This document shows positions 1 to 4,733 of a stretch of DNA of 5,310 nucleotides, piece by piece. The translations under genes and the position numbers were made by a program. The DNA lies in contig QKHD01000204.1 in the NCBI GenBank assembly GCA_003250175.1, positions 1 to 5,310 of the forward strand. The letters run 5' to 3'. Every line of letters begins with the position of its first letter. Position 1 is the stretch's first letter. The notes beneath the pieces were generated by a model. The model ran no database searches and was not told the origin of the DNA. It saw only the letters and a program-made list of their open reading frames with translations. This DNA is from Helicobacteraceae bacterium (GTDB lineage: Bacteria > Campylobacterota > Campylobacteria > Campylobacterales > SZUA-545).

Positions 1-1
1 A

Positions 2-661
2 GAGACTGGCGTTGTTGCATCCGTTGATGCCGCAGGTCGTCTGAACCTGACATCCAACGATGGCCGCGGTATGAAAATTACAGCTGCTTCCGACACTAGT
101 ACACAGCTTGCAGGTATCGCAACTACCGGTACTGAAAACTATGGTCGTCTGACTCTGACAAAACTCTCTTCCAAAGATATCGTTGTTACTGACGTACTGA
201 GTGCAGGTAGCCTCAATGCTTCTATTGCTAACAACACAGAAGAGTCCATGTCTCTGCGTGCCGTAACCGGTAACTTCACCACCAGCCAGGGTCTGGCTAT
301 GGGTGCTTATGCCAACAGCGTAATGTCTGCTGATGCTGACGCAGCTGGCGGCTTCCTTGGTGCCGGTGTAACAACCAAAGCCGGTGCGATGATGGTTATG
401 GATATGGCTGAGTCTGCAACAAAACTGCTTGACTCCATCCGATCCGACCTTGGTTCCGTACAGCAGCAGCTGAACGTTACCATCAACAACATCTCCGTAA
501 CTCAGGTTAACGTTAAAGCGGCTGAGTCCGGTATCCGTGATGTTGACTTCGCGGCAGAAAGTGCAAACTTCTCCAAAAACAACATCCTTGCTCAGTCCGG
601 CACATACGCCATGAGCCAGGCCAACGCGATCCAGCAGAACGTTCTGCGACTGCTCCAGTAG
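2..661 (+). CDS. flaA: Flagellin, C-terminal part (5' end outside window), probable major flagellin
   Basis: This is the C-terminal 219 residues of a flagellin, the secreted subunit that polymerises into the flagellar filament. The frame is open to the left edge; the internal ATG at 71 is not the start, because the codons from position 2 (ETGVVASVD...) align directly with residues 281 onward of the complete flagellin at 959-2452. Visible parts are the end of the variable middle domain (NDGRG, then ENYGRLTLTKLSSKDIV) and the conserved D1/D0 C-terminus (AAESGIRDVDFAAESA, ending NVLRLLQ), which packs in the filament core. The last 139 residues differ from the downstream paralog at 14 positions. 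No cysteine is seen, as is usual for flagellins. Codons favour GGT, GCT, GTT and CGT, which suggests very high expression, whereas neighbouring genes use GGG, GCC, GTC and CGG. From this and its place upstream of a sigma-54-type flagellin I infer the FlaA-like major subunit. The family is certain; the paralog letter is inferred. Its promoter lies outside the window. Confidence 0.95.
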   Translation, partial: ETGVVASVDAAGRLNLTSNDGRGMKITAASDTSTQLAGIATTGTENYGRLTLTKLSSKDIVVTDVLSAGSLNASIANNTEESMSLRAVTGNFTTSQGLAMGAYANSVMSADADAAGGFLGAGVTTKAGAMMVMDMAESATKLLDSIRSDLGSVQQQLNVTINNISVTQVNVKAAESGIRDVDFAAESANFSKNNILAQSGTYAMSQANAIQQNVLRLLQ

Positions 662-667
662 TCTAGG

Positions 668-684
668 TAGAGAATCCTTCTCTA
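668..684 (+). other. Stem-loop just after the first flagellin stop codon
   Basis: A perfect 7-bp inverted repeat, TAGAGAA (668-674) and TTCTCTA (678-684), with a TCC loop, begins 7 nt after the flagellin TAG. The stem is AT-rich and is followed by A residues rather than a T run, so it is not an intrinsic terminator by itself. It lies in the predicted 3' untranslated region and could affect mRNA decay; that role is inference. Confidence 0.5.
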
Positions 685-697
685 AAAAACGTCCCAA

Positions 698-722
698 GGC
701 CGCTTCTCTTACCGAAGCGGTC
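698..722 (+). other. Second stem-loop in the flagellin 3' untranslated region
   Basis: The left arm (698-706, GGCCGCTTC) pairs with the right arm (714-722, GAAGCGGTC) over 9 bp including one G-U pair, around a 7-nt loop. It is GC-rich and stable, but TGGTTATGGG follows it, so there is no terminator U-tract. It lies between the first hairpin and the terminator at 762-788. It could be a 3' stability element or a weak or decayed terminator. Confidence 0.55.
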
Positions 723-761
723 TGGTTATGGGCCAAAACTACCCTTTTGGTCTTCTGTTGG

Positions 762-788
762 GGGCACCCTTCGGGGGTGCCCTTTTTT
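762..788 (+). terminator. Rho-independent terminator of the first flagellin gene
   Basis: GGGCACCC (762-769) and GGGTGCCC (775-782) form a perfect 8-bp stem around a 5-nt TTCGG loop, followed immediately by six T residues (783-788). This is the classic intrinsic terminator layout on the plus strand. On the minus strand the stem is not followed by a T run, so it should act in one direction. It lies 100 nt after the flagellin stop and separates that transcript from the sigma-54-driven second flagellin, so the two genes are probably not one operon. Confidence 0.9.
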
Positions 789-825
789 ATTTAGTCTATA
801 CGTCAACCACTGGGGCACTAAAGCT

Positions 826-841
826 TGCCACCTGGGTGGCA
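826..841. promoter_or_regulatory. 16-bp dyad upstream of the sigma-54 promoter, possible activator site
   Basis: TGCCACC (826-832) and GGTGGCA (835-841) form a perfect 7-bp inverted repeat separated by only TG. So short a centre is poorly suited to an RNA hairpin (at best 6 bp with a 4-nt loop) but well suited to binding by a dimeric protein. Its centre is about 92 bp upstream of the start site predicted from the -24/-12 element at 900-915, within the usual range for enhancer sites of sigma-54 activators. The dyad is seen directly; the role is inferred. Some FlgR activators in this phylum act without enhancer binding, so this could be unrelated. Confidence 0.35.
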
Positions 842-899
842 GAAACACTCCTATTTACCTTTCAAAAACACTTCGTCAAAACCACACAAACAGCCATAT

Positions 900-915
900 T
901 GGAACACTTTGTGCT
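900..915 (+). promoter_or_regulatory. Sigma-54 (RpoN) -24/-12 promoter of the second flagellin
   Basis: The sequence TGGAACACTTTGTGCT has GG at 901-902 and GC at 913-914 with exactly 10 nt between them, the strict -24/-12 spacing of RpoN promoters. GGAAC in the -24 element and a T-rich stretch after the -12 element match the form seen at Campylobacter and Helicobacter sigma-54 promoters; the usual TTGC is TGTGC here. Transcription should begin near 926, giving a leader of about 33 nt. In this phylum RpoN with the FlgR/FlgS system drives middle and late flagellar genes, including flaB. Confidence 0.72.
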
Positions 916-958
916 CTTTTTGCCTTGAATAACTATATGTAAAAAGTAGCCACGCGAT

Positions 959-2452
959 ATGAGTTTTAGAATCAACACCAACATCAACTCCATGAATGCA
1001 CAGGTGAGCACCGGCATGGTTCAGCGCGATCTGACCAGCTCCATTGAGAAACTAAGCTCCGGACTTCGCATTAATAAAGCGGCCGACGACTCATCCGGCA
1101 TGGCCATTGCCGACAGCCTCCGGATGCAGGCCAACTCGTTGGGTCAGGCGATCCGGAATGCCAATGACGCCATCGGGGTCATCCAGATCGCCGACAAGGC
1201 GATGGACGAACAGATCAAAATCCTCGATCAGATCAAAACCAAAGCGGCCCAGGCCGCCATGGATACCCAAAGCCGTGATTCGCGCCAGGCGATTCAAAAA
1301 GACATTAACCGTCTGATCGAACAGCTGGATAATATCGCCAACACCACCTCTTACAATGGTATCAAGATGCTCTCCGGATCCTTTACCAACAAAGAGTTCC
1401 AGATCGGTGCCTACTCCAATGAAACCATCAAAGCCAGTATCGGGGCGACCAGCTCCGATAAGATTGGTACGGCGCGTCGTGAAACGACAGCAACCATTAC
1501 GGCGGCGGAAGATTTGAAGCTGGTCTTTTCCACCGGTGTGGGTGAAATCACGTTAGAGAGTGTTACCATCTCCACCAGTGCCAATACGGGGATCGGCAAA
1601 CTGGCCGACGTCATCAATAAAAACTCCAATATGCTGGAAGTCCGGGCGGCCTATGTCGTGCAGTCAACGGGACGATTTGAAATTGCCGAAGGGGAAGTGG
1701 AAGGCCTGGTTATCAACGGGATCAACATCGGTGACATCATTATTCAACGCTCCGACGGCGATGCGGCGCTCCGGAATGCGATCAATGCCTTTTCCACTGA
1801 GACCGGCGTTGTTGCCTCGGTGGACGAGGGTGGTCGTCTGAACATCTCATCCAACGACGGGCGTGGTATCCGGATCTCTTCCTCAACCGATACATCAACC
1901 GGCATCGATACCGCCACAGCCGTCCATGAAAACTATGGCCGTCTGACCCTGACCAAACTCTCATCCAAAGATATTGTCTACTCCGCGGGGGGGAGCAGCT
2001 TTGACACCTTTGCCGTGGGCAACAGCACGGCCGAATCCATGTCGCTGCGCTCCGTAACGGGTACCTTTACCACCAGTGAAGGGCTTGCCATGGGGGCCTA
2101 TGCCAACAGCGTACTCTCCGCCGATGCGGACGCCGCGGGCGGCTTTATGGGGGCCGGGGTTACCACCAAAACGGGGGCCATGATGGTCATGGATATGGCC
2201 GAATCGGCGACGATTCTGCTGGACATGATCCGCTCCGACATCGGTGCGGTGCATAACCAGCTTAACGTCACCATCAACAATATCTCCGTTACCCAGGTCA
2301 ACGTCAAGGCGGCGGAATCGGGCATCCGGGATGTGGATTTTGCGGCGGAGAGTGCCAACTTCTCCAAAAACAACATCCTGGCCCAGTCCGGAACCTACGC
2401 GCTCAGCCAGGCCAACGCGATCCAAGAGAATGTTTTAAGGCTGCTGCAGTAA
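959..2452 (+). CDS. flaB: Flagellin, full length, probable minor sigma-54-dependent paralog
   Basis: This complete 497-residue flagellin is a filament subunit exported by the flagellar type III system. Residues 1 to about 170 form the N-terminal D0/D1 region (RINTNINSMNA, SSGLRINKAADDSSGMAIAD, NTTSYNGIKMLSG). Residues about 180-345 are the variable surface region and contain an IN-type motif (VINGINIGDI, 251-260). Residues about 359-497 are the C-terminal D1/D0 region ending NVLRLLQ. Residues 88-100 (ILDQIKTKAAQAA) are of the epsilonproteobacterial type associated with poor TLR5 recognition, not the Salmonella type. The ATG at 959 is fixed by the conserved flagellin N-terminus, but upstream there is only a weak AAAAAG about 12 nt away and no good Shine-Dalgarno. 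The short leader shows no GGA, so no CsrA site is evident. Codon use matches the surrounding genes, unlike the first flagellin. The RpoN-type promoter and second place in the tandem point to FlaB; the paralog name is inferred. No intrinsic terminator follows. Confidence 0.96.
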   Translation: MSFRINTNINSMNAQVSTGMVQRDLTSSIEKLSSGLRINKAADDSSGMAIADSLRMQANSLGQAIRNANDAIGVIQIADKAMDEQIKILDQIKTKAAQAAMDTQSRDSRQAIQKDINRLIEQLDNIANTTSYNGIKMLSGSFTNKEFQIGAYSNETIKASIGATSSDKIGTARRETTATITAAEDLKLVFSTGVGEITLESVTISTSANTGIGKLADVINKNSNMLEVRAAYVVQSTGRFEIAEGEVEGLVINGINIGDIIIQRSDGDAALRNAINAFSTETGVVASVDEGGRLNISSNDGRGIRISSSTDTSTGIDTATAVHENYGRLTLTKLSSKDIVYSAGGSSFDTFAVGNSTAESMSLRSVTGTFTTSEGLAMGAYANSVLSADADAAGGFMGAGVTTKTGAMMVMDMAESATILLDMIRSDIGAVHNQLNVTINNISVTQVNVKAAESGIRDVDFAAESANFSKNNILAQSGTYALSQANAIQENVLRLLQ

Positions 2453-3151
2453 TCAGTGGCAGCTGGGGGCTTCGGTAAATAAGAAGAGGTAGCCCTTGTA
2501 GAGCATGTAAAAGCCATAGGCTCCGATAACGATGCCCGCTAGTTTGTTCATGATCTTACGAAGTCCCGGGCGCTGGAAGAGGCCGACCACCAGCCCCATG
2601 GCCAGGAGCACCGGAATGGTGGCCAGCCCAAAGACCGCCATGACCAAAGCCCCATCCAAAACCGAAGCCGTACTGGCGGCCGTGACGGCAAAAAAGTAGA
2701 CAAACCCGCAGGGAAGCAGGCCGTTTAAAAGCCCCAGCCCAAAAAAACTTGTGTAGGATTTGGAGTGCAGTACCTTTCTAAAAAGCCCCTGCAGGCGGCT
2801 ATTGAGCGACCCGACGGACTCCAGCCAGATCATAAAACGGCTATAACCTAAAACCGATGCCCCCATCAGTACCATAACGAGTCCGATCACGCCGTATAAA
2901 ACGCCCTGGGAGTGGCGCTCAAAGGCGAGCATCGCCCCCAAGAATCCGAAAACTCCCCCCAAAACGGCGTAGGTGGCCACCCGGCCCAGGTTGTAAAGTA
3001 GGTGGGCAAAAAACTGGGAGAGCCTGGACATGGAGGCGTCAATCTTGGCCGCCGTGTAACCCACGACAAAGCCGCCGCACATACCGCTGCAATGCCCGAT
3101 ACTGCCCAAAAAAGCGACGCTGAGAATGGCGATGAGGTCGATGCTTTCCAT
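2453..3151 (-). CDS. TauE/SafE-like (DsbD_2/UreH-type) inner-membrane protein
   Basis: This 232-residue polytopic membrane protein has about six predicted helices (roughly 6-28, 55-76, 85-103, 136-157, 165-192, 202-224). The first helix carries GSIGHCSGMCGGF (16-28), with His20, Cys21 and Cys25 in the CxxxC arrangement typical of the family. YNLGR (53-57) precedes helix 2, and NGLLPCG (143-149) begins the second half, echoing the first as in DsbD-like internal repeats. Such proteins are usually annotated 'sulfite exporter TauE/SafE' or 'cytochrome c biogenesis transmembrane region'. In other proteobacteria members sit beside cbb3 oxidase assembly genes, so metal (copper) handling or thiol transfer is more plausible than sulfite export, but no such neighbour is visible here. 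It ends in Ser-Cys-His. The ATG is supported by AAGGAG (3157-3162) 5 nt upstream. Its TGA directly abuts the TAA of the convergent flagellin. The family is confident; the substrate is unknown. Confidence 0.88.
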   Translation of the reverse strand: MESIDLIAILSVAFLGSIGHCSGMCGGFVVGYTAAKIDASMSRLSQFFAHLLYNLGRVATYAVLGGVFGFLGAMLAFERHSQGVLYGVIGLVMVLMGASVLGYSRFMIWLESVGSLNSRLQGLFRKVLHSKSYTSFFGLGLLNGLLPCGFVYFFAVTAASTASVLDGALVMAVFGLATIPVLLAMGLVVGLFQRPGLRKIMNKLAGIVIGAYGFYMLYKGYLFLFTEAPSCH

Positions 3152-3177
3152 CTGCTCTCCTTGGTAAATTAGGGGCG

Positions 3178-3183
3178 ATTATA
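3178..3183 (-). promoter_or_regulatory. -10 element for the TauE/SafE-like gene
   Basis: On the minus strand the hexamer is a perfect TATAAT, preceded by TTTTAG and, further upstream, a run of seven T. Campylobacterota housekeeping promoters often rely on a strong -10 with T-rich upstream sequence and lack a conserved -35, and none is clear here. Transcription would start near 3171, giving a leader of about 20 nt that contains the AAGGAG ribosome binding site. Confidence 0.6.
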
Positions 3184-3185
3184 CT
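3180..3185 (+). promoter_or_regulatory. -10 element for the RDD-MFS operon
   Basis: TATACT on the plus strand matches the -10 consensus at five of six positions and overlaps the minus-strand TATAAT at 3178-3183. No convincing -35 is seen. The start site would fall near 3192, leaving a leader of about 25 nt before the GTG. It is the best candidate in the 65-bp divergent gap, but the call rests on one hexamer. Confidence 0.45.
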
Positions 3186-3203
3186 AAAATCCCTGAAAAA
3201 AAC

Positions 3204-3209
3204 AGGAAG
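3204..3209 (+). promoter_or_regulatory. Ribosome binding site supporting the GTG start of the RDD gene
   Basis: AGGAAG lies 7 nt before the GTG at 3217. No ATG gives a sensible start nearby: the first in-frame ATG is codon 30, inside the first membrane helix. This site therefore decides the start. Its 5' end overlaps a small CCTG-A7-CAGG inverted repeat (3192-3206), too weak to call a regulatory hairpin. Confidence 0.6.
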
Positions 3210-3216
3210 TCCCCTC

Positions 3217-3657
3217 GTGAGTACCCGGCAAAAAAAAGAGACCCCAAAACCCAATCATCCATGTGCCCATATCCCCAACCGGATCAAGGCATTTTTAGTG
3301 GATATGTTTTTGATCATGATGCCCATCATGTACATCACCACCTACCTGATCATGGACGGCAAGGATGATTTCCAGGGCAGCGAGACGGCCCACTGGGTGA
3401 CCTCGCTCGTGTACGGGCTGTTGGTGGTGCTCTTTTGGACCAAGTCGGGCCAGACCCCCGGAGGCAAAGCCTACGAGGTCAAGGTGATCGACGAGCTGAC
3501 CGGAGAGATTCCCGTTTTTCACCGTGCCCTGATGCGCTACCTCTGTTTTATTCTTTCCGCGGTTTCCATCGTCGGGTTCTTTTTCGCCTTTTTCCGTAAA
3601 GACCGAAAGACATTGCACGATCTGCTCTCCCGTACCTGCCTGATCGACATCCGATGA
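3217..3657 (+). CDS. RDD-family small membrane protein
   Basis: This 146-residue protein has a basic N-terminus and three predicted helices (about 24-47, 59-75, 105-126), the usual size and shape of single-domain RDD proteins. The family hallmarks are visible: Arg22 and Asp29 in NRIKAFLVD around helix 1, GQTPGGKAYEVKVID (78-92) after helix 2, and KTLHDLLSRT (131-140) with His134 and Asp135 after helix 3. RDD proteins lie in the inner membrane; most are uncharacterised, and some have been linked to Na+(K+)/H+ exchange or compatible-solute transport. The start is a GTG with AGGAAG upstream. An eight-A run (3230-3237) falls at codons 5-7 (Gln-Lys-Lys). The stop overlaps the next gene's start as ATGA, so the two products are probably made together and may cooperate. 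No substrate can be inferred. Confidence 0.88.
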   Translation: MSTRQKKETPKPNHPCAHIPNRIKAFLVDMFLIMMPIMYITTYLIMDGKDDFQGSETAHWVTSLVYGLLVVLFWTKSGQTPGGKAYEVKVIDELTGEIPVFHRALMRYLCFILSAVSIVGFFFAFFRKDRKTLHDLLSRTCLIDIR

Positions 3658-4733
3658 TCGTCAAGATTGCCGGTTTTTATTTCTTCTACTTTGCGGCGGT
3701 CGGGGTCTATGTGATCTACATGCCCTCCCTGCTCAAAGGCCTGGGGTACACCCCCTTTGAGATCGGGGCGGTTTTTGCGGCGGGGCCGCTGAGCCGGTTT
3801 GCCTCGCCCTTTTTCTTTATCTCCTGGCTGCATCTCAACCGCAAAACCTTTGTCAATGCCCTGATCGCCAGCACCCTGATCGGCATCGCCATTGCCGCGG
3901 GAATCAGCCACTTTTGGGTGATGCTGGCGCTCATGGTGCTGCTGGGTTTTTTCTGGAGCATTCTGCTCCCCTTTGTGGAGGTCATGGCGCTGGAACACAT
4001 CGGCAAGGAGCGTTACGGCAAGGCGCGGCTCTTTGGTTCGGTGGGTTTTATTGCTGTCAGCCTGGGGCTGGGGGCGGTCGCCCTGGGGCTTGGGCTCTCC
4101 ATGGCCGTTTACGTGGGGAGCATCGCGCTGACCATGGTTTTTGGTCTCATGCTGGCCTCTTTGGTGGAGAAAGAGATCGTCCGGCAGCCCGGAAAATTGG
4201 CGCGTGACAACCTGCACCTGCCCTTTTGGGTGGCGCTCTTTCTCATGCAGATGGGGTTTGGGTTTTTTTATAACTTTTACACCATCTACGAGAGCGAGCA
4301 TGGCATCCCCATGCACATCATCAGTTACCTCTGGACCTTCGGGGTGCTGATTGAAATTGTGATGTTTAATTACCAAAAGCGGGTACTGGGGCTCGATCTG
4401 CTCTTTTTGATCAAGCTTTCCGTCTTTTTGGGCGGGGTGCGGTGGCTGATGGTGCATGCCTTTCCGGAGGTGCTCTGGGTCGCCTACGCCGCCCAGAGTC
4501 TGCATGCCTTTAGTTTTGCCCTGCTGCATACGGCCAGTATCGCCTACATCAATACGCACTACTATCACAACCGGCAGCTAGCCCAGCAGTTTTACACGGG
4601 GCTGACCTTTGGACTGGGGGCTTTTGCGGGGAGCCTGCTCTCCGGAGTACTCTACGGAGAGCATATCTTTTTATACGCGGCGCTGATTACCTTCGCCGGC
4701 TGGGGAATCTTGCTAAAAGAGCGGAATCAGTAG
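3654..4733 (+). CDS. MFS transporter, HcaT-like (PPP/MFS_1_like family)
   Basis: This 359-residue inner-membrane transporter has about 11-12 hydrophobic segments, slightly shorter than typical 380-400 residue major facilitators. Landmarks of the HcaT-like (phenylpropionate permease) group are Gly-rich loop 2-3 with GPLSRF (44-49), YGKARLFGSVGF (121-132, the group's R-x-W/F-G-S-x-G-F signature) at the start of helix 5, FYTIYESEHG (208-217), and VRWLMVHAF followed by AQSLHAFSFALLHTASIAYI (262-299). HcaT imports 3-phenylpropionate in E. coli, but many relatives in Campylobacterota are uncharacterised, so the substrate here is unknown. The ATG overlaps the upstream RDD stop (ATGA) without a good Shine-Dalgarno, implying translational coupling. 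The 3' end overlaps the convergent outer-membrane gene by 7 bp, and a terminator-like hairpin (4636-4672) lies inside the coding sequence. Confidence 0.88.
   Translation: MIVKIAGFYFFYFAAVGVYVIYMPSLLKGLGYTPFEIGAVFAAGPLSRFASPFFFISWLHLNRKTFVNALIASTLIGIAIAAGISHFWVMLALMVLLGFFWSILLPFVEVMALEHIGKERYGKARLFGSVGFIAVSLGLGAVALGLGLSMAVYVGSIALTMVFGLMLASLVEKEIVRQPGKLARDNLHLPFWVALFLMQMGFGFFYNFYTIYESEHGIPMHIISYLWTFGVLIEIVMFNYQKRVLGLDLLFLIKLSVFLGGVRWLMVHAFPEVLWVAYAAQSLHAFSFALLHTASIAYINTHYYHNRQLAQQFYTGLTFGLGAFAGSLLSGVLYGEHIFLYAALITFAGWGILLKERNQ
4636..4672 (+). terminator. Terminator-like hairpin inside the 3' end of the transporter gene
   Basis: TGCTCTCCG (4636-4644) and CGGAGAGCA (4655-4663) form a perfect 9-bp stem around a 10-nt loop that itself holds the palindrome GAGTACTC (4645-4652). 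The stem is followed by TATCTTTTT, a U-rich tract on the plus strand only. It lies within the last 32 codons of the transporter. Translating ribosomes would normally keep it from folding, so it could act only on untranslated mRNA, or be a chance result of codons (LSGVLYGEH). No other terminator is visible for this operon. Called with low confidence. Confidence 0.35.

Noticed and set aside
71..73. ATG at 71 as the start of the first flagellin
   Set aside because: The upstream codons from position 2 align without a break with residues 281-303 of the second flagellin, so the gene begins outside the window.
728..928. A 66-codon plus-strand open frame between the flagellins
   Set aside because: It runs through the intrinsic terminator, the dyad and the sigma-54 promoter, has no ribosome binding site and no recognisable protein features; it is intergenic.
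955..960. CGATAT as a sigma-28 -10 box for the second flagellin
   Set aside because: Transcription would start inside the coding sequence, and the nearest TAAA (940-943) is only 11 nt upstream instead of about 15. The sigma-54 element at 900-915 explains expression better.
1961..2425. A 154-codon minus-strand open frame opposite the second flagellin
   Set aside because: It is a shadow of the conserved flagellin C-terminus with no family resemblance and no ribosome binding site evident.
3192..3206. CCTG-A7-CAGG inverted repeat as a translational regulator of the RDD gene
   Set aside because: The stem is only 4 bp with a 7-nt loop; it overlaps the ribosome binding site but is too weak to support a regulatory claim.
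3537..4568. A long 343-codon minus-strand open frame opposite the RDD and transporter genes
   Set aside because: Over the transporter its codons are exact reverse complements of transporter codons; it stays open because TTA, CTA and TCA are avoided there. It ends upstream where the transporter uses CTA. The product is a His/Gln/Lys/Pro/Asp-rich string with no domain or membrane segment, and the plus strand has strong family matches.
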